NCBI RefSeq assembly: GCF_000737845.1
Contig: NZ_ATLK01000002.1
Coordinates: 124,006-188,005, forward strand
DNA: 64,000 nucleotides
Direction: 5' to 3'
From: Bifidobacterium bombi DSM 19703
GTDB lineage: Bacteria; Actinomycetota; Actinomycetes; Actinomycetales; Bifidobacteriaceae
Shown here: one piece after another, positions 7,830 through 16,064 of the stretch
Layout of the letters: each line of letters starts with the position of its first letter
How positions within the stretch are numbered: the first letter of the stretch is position 1
The notes under the pieces: generated by a model
Seen by the model: the letters and a program-made list of their open reading frames with translations, nothing else
Databases searched by the model: none
What the model was told of the DNA's origin: nothing
Made by a program: the position numbers and the translations under genes

Positions 7830-8072
7830 TCAGAACAACGACATCTGGCCTGGAGCCGGACCCCACGCGCGGATTCGGGGGAGCGTGGGTGTCCTCGCGC
7901 GTCCTTTTCTGCGCTGTCTCCTACGGTTCTCGGCCTCGACGACCTTGGCCCGTGCTTCGGCATCGGGATTTGATGTCAGCCAGGAAAGCATCGTGCGGTA
8001 GCGGCTGCGCTCGGATCCATGAGCGACGTCTACCCCATCCTCAGCCGCGAGTCTGGCGACCTGCTTGCGCAT
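7830..8072 (-). CDS. Small basic protein next to whiB-like gene
   Basis: 80 residues. The ATG lies inside the 3' end of the WhiB-like gene (32-base overlap). The protein is charged and helical (MRKQVARLAAEDGVDVAHG), with an Arg-rich stretch (ENRRRQRRKGRART) and a C-terminal QMSLF that recalls sliding-clamp-binding peptides (Q..L/M..F). No domain was identified. Overlap with the upstream gene suggests coupled expression. Confidence 0.5.
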   Translation of the reverse strand: MRKQVARLAAEDGVDVAHGSERSRYRTMLSWLTSNPDAEARAKVVEAENRRRQRRKGRARTPTLPRIRAWGPAPGQMSLF

Positions 8073-8343
8073 CGTCCATCCTAGGGCCGCCCGACAGCCC
8101 GTATCGGTCACGGCGTGCGATCGCCTGAGCCATGCAGTTGATCCGCAAGGGGCACACACCGCACACAGCAGCCCCCGCTCGTTGGAGTACTTGCCCTTCC
8201 GACGTGGAGTCAATCTCCTCGTCCAGTCCCCACATTGCATCAGCGAACGGCTGCGGGAACGATCTGCACAGTTGGGCTGTGCCGCCCCGCGCGTTCAGAC
8301 GTTTCCCGACGGCGCTTTTGAAATTCGCTCCTGATGATGTCAT
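8041..8343 (-). CDS. WhiB-family iron-sulfur transcription factor
   Basis: 100 residues from ATG at 8343, which has GGAAGG eight bases upstream. It shows the four WhiB cysteines: one in AQLCRSFP, then CGVC and INC, giving the C-x(n)-C-x2-C-x5-C cluster that binds [4Fe-4S]. The tail motif GLSGGPR takes the place of the usual GVWGG turn. WhiB-like proteins regulate transcription with sigma factors and occur on actinobacterial phages and plasmids. The reading frame is continuous upstream into the broken HTH gene without a stop, so a fusion product is formally possible. Confidence 0.8.
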   Translation of the reverse strand: MTSSGANFKSAVGKRLNARGGTAQLCRSFPQPFADAMWGLDEEIDSTSEGQVLQRAGAAVCGVCPLRINCMAQAIARRDRYGLSGGPRMDDAQAGRQTRG

Positions 8344-8924
8344 TTCGAGTCCTTCCCATTGATACGGGCGATGAACCCCGTTCCTTGGAGAGGCGAACGT
8401 TTCGGCGTTGGCGCGCGGCCGGCGAACGGGTGACCCGTGAGGGGGTAATTGATGGTTGTTTACTGGTGGTTTTAGTAGACCTGCATTTAATGCACCCCTA
8501 GAATTGTCGGGTACGGCATGTCCTTTGGTGCCTGGGCCATCAGGATTCACCAACTTGTCTGCGCCGTCACCCTCATGCTCCGAAGCATGTGTGGAATCTA
8601 GCCAGGCTGACAGACGTTCAGGCTCCGTGTCCACTGCCAGATCCCATACCACACTTCGATACTGTCTGGGCCTGGTGCGCCCTCTTGGCGCCAGAGCTGC
8701 ATGGCGTTGGTCGCCGCGTCGAATGAAACCGTGAGCTTCCAGATATGTGAGGGCGTTGCGTACGCTCCGCTCCCTGAACTCCGTAACTTGCAGATCGTGG
8801 ACACGCTCGGCCAAGCACCCGTTCCATCATCAGGTGCCCTATCAGCTAGATACAGCAGCACCGCCTTTGCGGTCGCATTGCCCACACGACACCGGTAGGC
8901 CCAACTCGTGCACTGCGTGCTCAT
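8344..8924 (-). pseudogene. Helix-turn-helix (replication-type) protein, frameshifted
   Basis: ATG at 8924 with GGAGG upstream starts a winged-HTH protein (KAVLLYLADRAPDDG, AWPSVSTI). Just after STICKL the helix 2/3 region continues in a different frame (EFRERSVRNALTYLEAHGFI). One base is missing near 8785. The resumed frame runs through a Pro-rich linker straight into the WhiB-like gene. Proteins with this N-terminus are common on bifidobacterial plasmids and integrative elements and are annotated as replication or HTH proteins; that role is inference. Confidence 0.65.
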
Positions 8925-8985
8925 AGGATCAGCCTCCAATTGAGCGACCAGGGAACTGAACGGTAACTGGAATAAGTCATGTCCA

Positions 8986-9168
8986 TCAGTCCGTCCTCCC
9001 TGAATAAGAAGGGTGGTGCAGCATCGCATCACGACGGCCTGAGATGCTGGGGTCGTGGATGTGACCAAGCTCATCTCTGCTTGTAACGACTGTCCGCCCA
9101 CATACCCCGAACAATAGGGTATTCTTCAGAATATGACCTCTATAGGAAGGCCGAGTACAATCACTCAT
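8986..9168 (-). CDS. Possible 60-residue protein
   Basis: A 60-codon frame with a well-placed ribosome site (TAGGAG, 6 bases before ATG), upstream of the HTH gene on the same strand. The sequence (MSDCTRPSYRGHILKNTLLF, then HIHDPSISGRRD) shows no recognisable domain. Kept because of its translation signal; it may be an element-specific leader peptide or spurious. Confidence 0.35.
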   Translation of the reverse strand: MSDCTRPSYRGHILKNTLLFGVCGRTVVTSRDELGHIHDPSISGRRDAMLHHPSYSGRTD

Positions 9169-9244
9169 GTGTGACTCCTAATGGTGAGTGGTTGAGGACA
9201 GTGCATATAAATATAAATCAGGTCTGCCGCTCGTCTGTTACACA

Positions 9245-9281
9245 GCCGGTTCCAATCTCGATCATTGGAACCGGCATTTTT
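9245..9281 (+). terminator. Strong intrinsic terminator with no gene upstream
   Basis: A perfect 12-bp stem GCCGGTTCCAAT/ATTGGAACCGGC with a 7-base loop is followed by ATTTTT. No plus-strand coding region precedes it. A TTGAGG ... TATAAAT promoter-like pair lies about 40-60 bases upstream, so it may end a short RNA. Confidence 0.7.
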
Positions 9282-9312
9282 CATTTATGGGGTATCGGCT
9301 AAAATCCGAAAT

Positions 9313-9543
9313 ATGAGCAAAGATATGCAAGAGCCGTTCGCAGCGGAAGAAGAAACGCAGGCACATCGTGTTCTTGGTACATGCGGTCGGGTTCTGCTTC
9401 TGATCCTTCAGATGGTCTGGCGTCTAGTGTGCGCAATGTTGCGCTTGATAGGGCGGTTGATAGGTTTCCTTTTCAGTGAACTCATATACATATTTAACCT
9501 TCTCATTGCATTTGCTTTGTCATCTATATTTCACAGCATCTAA
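9313..9543 (+). CDS. Small membrane protein
   Basis: 76 residues from ATG 9313. A hydrophilic N-terminus (MSKDMQEPFAAEEETQAHRV) is followed by two adjacent hydrophobic segments covering about residues 28-75 (LLLILQMVWRLVCAMLRLIG, then FLFSELIYIFNLLIAFAL). There is no clear ribosome site; TAAAAT just upstream could be a -10 box of a nearly leaderless message. Its 3' end overlaps the stop of the convergent HTH gene. Function unknown. Confidence 0.45.
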   Translation: MSKDMQEPFAAEEETQAHRVLGTCGRVLLLILQMVWRLVCAMLRLIGRLIGFLFSELIYIFNLLIAFALSSIFHSI

Positions 9544-9752
9544 CTGGATGGGAGACGTCCATCAAAACCGAGAACAAAATCAGATGTGAGTCCTTGATCG
9601 CGGAAAAATAAAAGATCGTTGAATTGCCAGTTGAGTGTGCCATGCTCTTTCTGCGAAGGTGTAGATTGAAATATTCCCATTTCGTGAGCGAGATCTTTCT
9701 GCGAAATGTGATGTTCCACGCGCCATCGGCGAACAGGTGAATTTACAGTCAT
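9540..9752 (-). CDS. Small helix-turn-helix protein
   Basis: 70 residues, ATG with AAAGGA upstream. The middle (HHISQKDLAHEMGIFQSTPSQ) fits an XRE-type helix-turn-helix: QKDLAHEMG then the recognition helix. It is divergent from the second HTH gene at 9868; the shared upstream region contains a near-palindrome around TGGGATATCCAA (9769-9780). It is probably a repressor of element genes; its short C-terminus lacks a dimerisation domain I can name. Confidence 0.5.
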   Translation of the reverse strand: MTVNSPVRRWRVEHHISQKDLAHEMGIFQSTPSQKEHGTLNWQFNDLLFFRDQGLTSDFVLGFDGRLPSS

Positions 9753-9867
9753 ATTCAGATCCTTTATTTTGGGATATCCAAAAATTACTATACAACTATC
9801 ATCTGAAAACGCAAAATCGATTATTATGTTGATTGTAGGTTATGTTATGCGAGAAGGGATATGTATT

Positions 9868-10278
9868 ATGGAGACGAGTTACGCTTCGACTATGAAAAAG
9901 GCGGAGTATCGAACTACAGCATTCTGCTGGAACGTGAAGAAAGTTTTGCATGATAAAGGCTTGTCTCAAAACTATCTTGTGGAAAAGCTTGATGTAAGTT
10001 GTGCGACAATGTCACAGATGCTAAATGGGAGCCGGCATTTACGCTTTGAAGAAGGACTGGCAATTGCTGATGCTCTAGACATGGATCTGAATAGTTTGCT
10101 TGATACTCGAAACATGGCTGAGTTTTTAGCAAATCGGAATCGCAAACTTGAAGAGAAGCGTCGTGAGAATGAGTTGCTCATGCAGCTTAGCCGCGAGATG
10201 GACGAACAAAAAAAGGAACCCGCCGAAGCGGGTTCCGTATCTGTGCCCCCACGGGGATTCGAACCCCGGACACGCTGA
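9868..10278 (+). CDS. XRE-family HTH regulator reading into tRNA-Lys
   Basis: 136 residues from ATG 9868 (GAAGGG upstream). Residues about 25-80 form an XRE HTH (VLHDKGLSQNYLVEKLDVSC, MSQMLNGSRHL, ALDMDLNSLL), followed by a charged helix. The last 25 codons (from KKEPAEAG through PPRGFEPRTR) are antisense to the tRNA-Lys gene and its terminator, so this tail is not native protein sequence. The gene's original 3' end was probably replaced when the element joined the tRNA. Confidence 0.6.
   Translation: METSYASTMKKAEYRTTAFCWNVKKVLHDKGLSQNYLVEKLDVSCATMSQMLNGSRHLRFEEGLAIADALDMDLNSLLDTRNMAEFLANRNRKLEEKRRENELLMQLSREMDEQKKEPAEAGSVSVPPRGFEPRTR
10208..10236 (-). terminator. Terminator of tRNA-Lys
   Basis: On the minus strand GGAACCCGC-TTCG-GCGGGTTCC is followed by seven T residues: a 9-bp stem with a TTCG tetraloop just downstream of the tRNA 3' end. 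Confidence 0.85.
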
Positions 10279-10317
10279 TTAAGAGTCAGCTGCTCTAACC
10301 AGCTGAGCTATAGGGGC
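10244..10317 (-). tRNA. tRNA-Lys (CTT)
   Basis: A 74-base cloverleaf. Acceptor GCCCCTA pairs with TGGGGGC (with G-U), the D arm begins TAGCTCAGCTGG, the anticodon loop reads ACTCTTAAT with anticodon CTT, and the T arm contains GGTTCGAATCC. CCA is not encoded. It marks the right edge of the decayed integrated element and is a likely attachment site. Confidence 0.95.
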
Positions 10318-10460
10318 GCTGGTCAGCATAAAGCCAAGAAAGAACTATACGCGGGCTGTTGATGAAAGGCAAATCGGTGTGTCGTATCCTTTGTTCGTCG
10401 TGGGTTGGTGGCGTCGCAAGCGACTTCAGGCGGTTCACGTTCAAATGGCTGCGGCATATA

Positions 10461-10480
10461 CGCAGCTCAGCTGAGCTGCG
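10461..10480. repeat. Perfect 20-bp palindrome
   Basis: CGCAGCTCAGCTGAGCTGCG is fully self-complementary. It lies in the 280-base gap between tRNA-Lys and the DUF3152 gene and is flanked by imperfect direct repeats beginning ATGGCTGCG (about 10445 and 10500). No T-run follows. It could be an operator or an inverted-repeat scar. Confidence 0.45.
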
Positions 10481-10600
10481 ACGGTTTAGCGACAGTATGT
10501 ATGGCTGCGTCGTATACTTGTGTCGGAATGAAACGGACTTGACAGGTTCTTGTTCCTGCATGGCGGCCTGTCAATGATGTGACGTGGCGAAAGGATGCAC

Positions 10601-11702
10601 ATGGATGAGGGGAAGAATCAGAGGCTTCAGCCCGAGGGTGCCGTAGATTCCGCCACGCCTTATGAAGAAACTCCCTTGGTGGGCATGAACGTCCATTCGT
10701 CAGGCCAAGTGGCGGGAGAATCTGGTCCTTATGGGCATCGTGATGATTCTGATTCCGCGCAGTACTCCGAAGGGCCCCGGCGTCCAAATGCGGGTGTGCA
10801 TGCGGGAGAGAGGAGTCGCGTTGCACGCAAAGCCGTTTACCGTCGTCGAATCGCGGTCGGGGCGTCCTTCGTGGTCGTGGTGTTGCTCATCGTCTCCCTC
10901 ACCGTGTATTTCGTGCCGTCGTTAAGGAGAGGTCTGTTTTCGGCGGTCGATGGGGCACAAGACAACCCGGTGGTTTCGAGTTCAAGGAAGGTCGGTGCAC
11001 GTAAGCGGCGTATGGCAAGATCCGCCGATGCCGCTGATCGGAGGATTGAAGCCGGCGCTTCGGAAAAACGTTCTGAAGAGTCCTCGTCGAAAGAACCGCG
11101 AATGATGAAAGTCGCGGGAGGCGAGGTCACAGCGCTGCCGCGACTGACCGACACTGACAGGGCAGCCATCCTGGCCAAAGCCCAGGAGGCGGCTGTGCAA
11201 AGCGGCAAGCCTCGTCATGACTATTCCTATTGTGTAGCTACGCGGGGGGGCGGTCAGCGATCTGGTCATATTCGAGAACACCATCTTCCGTACGCTCAAT
11301 GACCCGCGCGGCTGGCCGCGTGCCGGAGCCACATTCACATACAGCGCCGATTCAAGCAGATGCGACATGGTTTTGTACCTTTCACAAAGCGACCAGATAA
11401 CCTCGTTTTCGCCTGACTGCTCCAATGAATACAGCTGTCGCGTGGGCCAAGCGGTCATCGTCAACGACGACCGGTGGAACGGAGGGACCCCGCAGTGGCT
11501 CGCCGCGGGTGGCACGATGGACCGCTACCGCGTCATGGTCATCAACCATGAAGTAGGTCATAGGCTTGGGCACATGGACAACGAACCGTTCTGCTCTGCG
11601 CCGGGCCAGCCGGCACCGCTTATGCAGGAACAGTCGATGAATCTTGGCGGGTGCACCACCAATGAGTGGCCTACGGACGTAGAACTGTGGATCAGCCAGT
11701 GA
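10601..11702 (+). pseudogene. DUF3152 membrane-anchored zinc-protease-like protein, frameshifted at G7
   Basis: ATG 10601 has GAAAGG at good spacing. The N-terminal part is disordered and cytoplasmic, with one membrane helix at about residues 85-108 (VGASFVVVVLLIVSLTVYFV), then an outer domain starting HDYSYCVATRG. At 11244-11250 a run of seven G shifts the frame; with six G it continues AVSDLVIFENTIFRTLND and on to HEVGHRLGH, the HExGHxxGH zinc-binding motif of this actinobacterial family. Total length is one more than a multiple of three. The product would be about 366 residues. It could be a pseudogene, a phase-variable gene or a sequencing error. Confidence 0.8.
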
Positions 11703-12967
11703 ACACGGCCGTCGGTCGGTTCGCCCCCACACCATCTGGTCGCATGCACATAGGCAACGTCTATGCCATGCTCGCCGCTTGGCTTTCGGCCAAGTCCCAA
11801 GTCAATCCGGTAATCGGGCTTCCGGGACGGGTGTTTTTGCGCATCGAGGATGTGGACGGCTCTCGTGCTGTACCCGATGCCGACAAGTGGATCATGGACG
11901 ATCTGCATTGGCTTGGGCTTGATTGGGATGGCGAGCCGGTCTACCAGTCACGGCGGTCGGCGATTTACCGCGAGGCGCTGTATGCCTTGCAATCCATCGA
12001 TTTAGATGCCGACGCTCCTCTTGGTGACCGTTCACACGTGTCCGGGAAGGTATTGGTCACTCGGGGCGATTCATCTGTGTCGGCCGGAAGGTTGCCGGAC
12101 GTGCCGAAAGGAAGTGCTGGCAGGTTCCCGCTGGTGTATCCCTGCTTCTGTTCACGCGCGGATTTGCGAGCGGCCTGCGCTCCTCAGGAAGGCGATCGGT
12201 TTCTGATCTATCCGGGAACGTGCCGTGCGTTGCTGGCCGGTGACCCCAATGAGGTGCGCTCGCGCTTGGAAGCCAGACGACGGCATTCATGGCGTATTGC
12301 GGTGCCTGACGATGAGATGGGTGGGGGTTCCGTGGCCTTCGACGACCGCGTGTTCGGCAGGCAGGTCTTTGATTTGGCGCGCGATGTGGGCGACACGGTG
12401 ATCCGACGTTCGGATGGGGTTTTCGCTTATCAGCTTGTCGTTGTGGTCGATGATTTGCTGATGGGTGTCAATGACATCGTCCGTGGCCGCGACCTGTTGA
12501 GATCAACCGCGTTGCAGGTATGGATTCGGAAGGCCTTGATTGCTTCGGGCTTCGCAGAACGCTACGGCATCGGTTCAGACGACGTCGCCGAATCAGACCG
12601 GGGCGATGCCGCAGGGAAGGCTCGTCCTGTAGGAACGTCCGTCAATCCGGTCTATGCCCATGTGCCCTTGATTGATGCTCCTTCGGGACAGCGTCTCGCC
12701 AAGCGCAAACGTTCGCCTGATCTTGGCGTTCTCCGTGCAGCCGGGGTGGAGCCGGAGCAAGTCATTGGTTATTGCGCTTGGCTGCTTGGGGTGCGCAAGT
12801 CGGACGGCATCGGTAATTGCGGCGCTGCCGGACCGGTACCGATGGATGCCCAAGAGGCGTTGGAACGGTTTTCTTGGGAACAGGTCAAGACCGATGTTTC
12901 CGACCGAAAGTTGACGGTCAATTGGGAGAGTGAACTCGTCAGCCCGAAAAGCGCGACTGTGGCGTAA
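11699..12967 (+). CDS. gluQ: Glutamyl-queuosine tRNA(Asp) synthetase
   Basis: GluQ-RS attaches glutamate to queuosine in tRNA-Asp. The best start is GTG 11699, overlapping the TGA of the DUF3152 gene (GTGA); earlier in-frame starts lie inside that gene. The class I signature HIGN occurs at about residues 17-20 and a KMSKS equivalent appears as KRKRS late in the protein. The zinc site CFC ... GTC is present ([16 protein letters not shown]). At 422 residues it is longer than typical GluQ (about 300) through insertions around residues 110-145 and 300-320 that look disordered. A full GluRS is ruled out by the missing anticodon-binding domain. Confidence 0.85.
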   Translation: MNTAVGRFAPTPSGRMHIGNVYAMLAAWLSAKSQVNPVIGLPGRVFLRIEDVDGSRAVPDADKWIMDDLHWLGLDWDGEPVYQSRRSAIYREALYALQSIDLDADAPLGDRSHVSGKVLVTRGDSSVSAGRLPDVPKGSAGRFPLVYPCFCSRADLRAACAPQEGDRFLIYPGTCRALLAGDPNEVRSRLEARRRHSWRIAVPDDEMGGGSVAFDDRVFGRQVFDLARDVGDTVIRRSDGVFAYQLVVVVDDLLMGVNDIVRGRDLLRSTALQVWIRKALIASGFAERYGIGSDDVAESDRGDAAGKARPVGTSVNPVYAHVPLIDAPSGQRLAKRKRSPDLGVLRAAGVEPEQVIGYCAWLLGVRKSDGIGNCGAAGPVPMDAQEALERFSWEQVKTDVSDRKLTVNWESELVSPKSATVA

Positions 12968-13103
12968 CCGGTTCGAGAAGCGGCGACTTGGTGCAGGAGT
13001 TAGAGACGGGTCATGGAGGTCGTCTCCAACGTTGGGTCGAAGTCTTCGCAATGACGGACGAAGCGCTGACGGGCCAATACATGTGGAATCCAACGAAAAG
13101 ACG

Positions 13104-13138
13104 TGTCTCCCAGGTGCCGGTAAGGCGCCCGGGAGACA
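13104..13138. terminator. Bidirectional terminator between gluQ and MFS gene
   Basis: TGTCTCCC/GGGAGACA outer stem with an inner GGTGCC/GGCGCC continuation. It lies between convergent gluQ and the MFS gene. T-runs are weak on both sides. Confidence 0.6.
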
Positions 13139-13165
13139 CACGAGGACAGGGGCTTCTTTCCCTAT

Positions 13166-14593
13166 TCACTCATCGGCATATATCTTCTTGTTGAAGATGA
13201 GGTAGACGACCAGGCCCACGATCGTCGCCATGGAAGCCACAAGGAACAGGTTCCCGTAGTTCGCGGCTGATCCGGTTGCTCCGGCCAGGCTGAAGCCGGT
13301 CAGAGGCTTGGAGGTCATCAGTCCGCCGATGATGGCGATGCCGACCGATCCGGCTACGTTCATGGCGAGATCGTTCATGCCCACGCCGCGTCCGGATTCG
13401 TCCTTCGTGAGGGTTTCCAACACGGTGTCGACGACGGGGGAGTACAGCAGCCCTACTCCTGCATAGTACAGACATCCGGCTGCGGCCAACGCCGCCGGGC
13501 TGATTCTGATGCAGAACGAGGCGATGATCAGGCCTGCCAGCTGCAGGACGGCCGCGCAGATGATGCCGGCTTTCTTACCAATCTTATCGATGATCCAGCC
13601 GGAGCAGGTACCGAAGATCGCGGCCACTACGAAGGCCCACACGATGTAGAGCGAGACGGTCTGCGTGCCGAGGTGGTAGATTTCACCGCCGATGGCGTTG
13701 AAGATTGGTGAGAATGAGTAGTTGGGCAGGTAGAATAGGAGGATAAGGCTAATCGCCATGATCCAACGCTTGTTATGGAAGAAATCCGGGGTGATGAATG
13801 GATTCTTCGCCTTGTGGATGTAGACCGCGAAGATGATATAGAGCAGCGCGGAGATTACGAGCATCCACCATGCCATGTATGAGAAGAACAGGGTAAGGAA
13901 TGCGGTGGCGGCACCGAAAATCACGAAGCCCCAGACGTCGACCTTTTCACCAGTGTCGGAATGATTCGGAAGGTTGTGCAACAGCAGCGGCAGGAAGAGG
14001 ACGGTGACGACGGGGATTAGGAAGAGATACTGCCAATGAATGGAGGTCAGGAAACCTGCGGCGAAAACGCCGATGGCGGCGGAAACCTGGTAACCGGCGG
14101 TGAAGATTCCGAAGAAAACGACCTTCAGTGAATCCTTGAGGTACTTGGTGGCGACCACGAGGTAGACGGACCCGGCCACCTGTTCACCTGCCGTCTGTAT
14201 GATTCGGGCGATGATGACGGTCCATATGTTTGCTTGGAAGAAGGAGTTCGCGACGAAGCCGAAGACCGAGCCTATGGTCAGTAGTGTGATGCCTGCGACC
14301 ACCAGTTTTTTCAGCGAGACGAAGTCACCAAGTGAGCCATAGACGAAGCAGACGATACCCAAGACGATGCTGGGCAGCGCTGTGATGAGTGAAGCTTGCG
14401 CGGGTGCGCCAGCGTCCTTACCGACCTGGGTGAATACCAGATTGAATCCTTGAAGGCACAAGGTGCCGAGAACAAATGTTATCAGAAGCGGGATGAGCGC
14501 CTTTACTGCCATGTCGCTGGTAATCTCGGAGTCATTCCCTTTTGTTGAAGAAGGCACGGAGCTGGTCGTGTCCTGATTGTTTTGTTTTGTCAT
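13166..14593 (-). CDS. MFS transporter, DHA2-type (probable nucleoside or drug exporter)
   Basis: 475 residues with about 14 predicted membrane helices and a polar N-terminal tail. The loop 2-3 signature of the superfamily is visible (YGSLGDFVSLKKLVVAG). ATG has AAGGATG upstream. It is 32 bases downstream of the nucleoside hydrolase in the same orientation, so they form an operon. That suggests the substrate is a nucleoside or pentose, although the family is usually associated with drug efflux. The substrate cannot be decided from sequence. Confidence 0.75.
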   Translation of the reverse strand: MTKQNNQDTTSSVPSSTKGNDSEITSDMAVKALIPLLITFVLGTLCLQGFNLVFTQVGKDAGAPAQASLITALPSIVLGIVCFVYGSLGDFVSLKKLVVAGITLLTIGSVFGFVANSFFQANIWTVIIARIIQTAGEQVAGSVYLVVATKYLKDSLKVVFFGIFTAGYQVSAAIGVFAAGFLTSIHWQYLFLIPVVTVLFLPLLLHNLPNHSDTGEKVDVWGFVIFGAATAFLTLFFSYMAWWMLVISALLYIIFAVYIHKAKNPFITPDFFHNKRWIMAISLILLFYLPNYSFSPIFNAIGGEIYHLGTQTVSLYIVWAFVVAAIFGTCSGWIIDKIGKKAGIICAAVLQLAGLIIASFCIRISPAALAAAGCLYYAGVGLLYSPVVDTVLETLTKDESGRGVGMNDLAMNVAGSVGIAIIGGLMTSKPLTGFSLAGATGSAANYGNLFLVASMATIVGLVVYLIFNKKIYADE

Positions 14594-14625
14594 ATGTTCA
14601 TCCTTGAAATGTAATCAGGGTTTTC

Positions 14626-15585
14626 TTACTTGGCGGAGGCTGCGAGATTGCCGATGCGGGTCATGAACTCGTTGAGGAATCGGTCAACATCGACTCCAAC
14701 GGCGACTTGCATGGTTTTCTTCGAGTTATTGAGGCGAGTGTTGTCTCCTATGGTGCGTCCACGGGTCGGTGCTTCGGTTTCGACCTTCATGTTGATCGGC
14801 AACGTGGTCACCAGCGTGGGGTCGACTGCGACGGCCGCGGCGAGTGGATCGTGCAGTCCGCATCCTCCCAGATGCGGCGAGGTGGTTTCATAGGCTTTGA
14901 TGTAGAAATCGACCATGTCCGCCAGGAACGTGGCGGCTGGAGTGCCGATTCCTCGCCATTGCTCGGAATGTTCGTAGGTCATGAGGGTCTGCAGCGTGAC
15001 GTCCAAACCGATCATCGTCACCGGTGCGCCAGAGCGGAAAAGCAGGTCGCAGGCCTCCGGATCCTGTGAGATGTTGGCCTCGACCCACGGGGCCGAGTTG
15101 CCGCAGACGGTCAGTGCCCCGCCCATCATCACGATGTTGCCGATCTCGTCTTTGATTTCAGGGGCTTTCTGCAAGGCTTTGGCGATGTTCGTCTCAGGGC
15201 CAGTCGGTACGAAGGTGAGGTCTTTGCCGTACTTCTTGACGGATGCGATAATGAAGTCGACAGCATTCATATCGGTTTCCACCGTGCGTTTGGAATCGGG
15301 TATTTCCACGTCGCCGATGCCGTTCTTGCCGTGAATGAATGCTGAAATATCAGAGACGGTGAATGAATCCGCCGTCAGGGCATGTGACTGACCACGATAG
15401 ACCGGCACTTCCGGGTGACCAAGCAGATCGGTGATGGCCAGGTCGTTGCGTATGCCCTGTTCCAGAACCACATTGCCGAATGTACTGGTGATGCCGATCA
15501 GCTCGACTTCGGGACTGCCGAGGATATAGGAGATGGCAAGCGCGTCATCAATGCCGGTATCCAGATCAAGAATGATTTTCTTCAT
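14626..15585 (-). CDS. Nucleoside hydrolase (IunH/Rih family)
   Basis: 319 residues. Hydrolyses the N-glycosidic bond of nucleosides to base and ribose. The Ca2+-binding signature DLDTGIDDA is at residues 7-15, and the later active-site elements are present (VMMGGALTVCGN, and the HDPLAAA motif with catalytic His/Asp). ATG has AAAGGCG upstream. It is first gene of a two-gene operon with the MFS transporter, consistent with nucleoside salvage. The subfamily (inosine/uridine or pyrimidine) is not distinguishable. Confidence 0.88.
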   Translation of the reverse strand: MKKIILDLDTGIDDALAISYILGSPEVELIGITSTFGNVVLEQGIRNDLAITDLLGHPEVPVYRGQSHALTADSFTVSDISAFIHGKNGIGDVEIPDSKRTVETDMNAVDFIIASVKKYGKDLTFVPTGPETNIAKALQKAPEIKDEIGNIVMMGGALTVCGNSAPWVEANISQDPEACDLLFRSGAPVTMIGLDVTLQTLMTYEHSEQWRGIGTPAATFLADMVDFYIKAYETTSPHLGGCGLHDPLAAAVAVDPTLVTTLPINMKVETEAPTRGRTIGDNTRLNNSKKTMQVAVGVDVDRFLNEFMTRIGNLAASAK

Positions 15586-16064
15586 TATTCGCCTTTCAAC
15601 TTCGCGACATCTGACTTGAGATGCGTCTCAACATTGACAAACGGTAAGGACGCATGCCTTACAGGCGTGCTTCCACATATTGATAAAGTGATTTAGCAAT
15701 ATTTATATATAATATCGTTTTTATTGGGTTCAGATCGTATAGTCAGGGTCCAGCGCGGAGGAAGATGCCTGCATGACCCGTCAGACCAGGTAGAGGTGGC
15801 CTCGTTCTGAGACGGCATCGCCCGGATGGCGGTGTCGGGGACATATGCCGGCATCCTGTACGTGGGGCGTCAGACATGTTCCATGGTAAATCCGAGCATA
15901 TACGTGGGCTTGCGATACTCGTCGGATTATGAATGATCGGAGGTGGGCTCGCGGTCTTGGAATCTGCTTCGTCTCATGTTCGCCTCGATCGCAGACGACG
16001 CACCATGATGACATGGGAGCGCATACTATGGATATGACCAATCACAACGGGAAGCGAGGAAACG
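15586..16064. other. Intergenic region with divergent promoters
   Basis: About 480 bases between the nucleoside hydrolase operon (minus) and yggS (plus). It holds an AT-rich block at 15690-15722 (TTTATATATAATATCG) suitable for a promoter and an imperfect hairpin GCATGCCT/AGGCGTGC near 15652-15670 in the minus-strand leader. I see no supportable gene. Confidence 0.4.
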
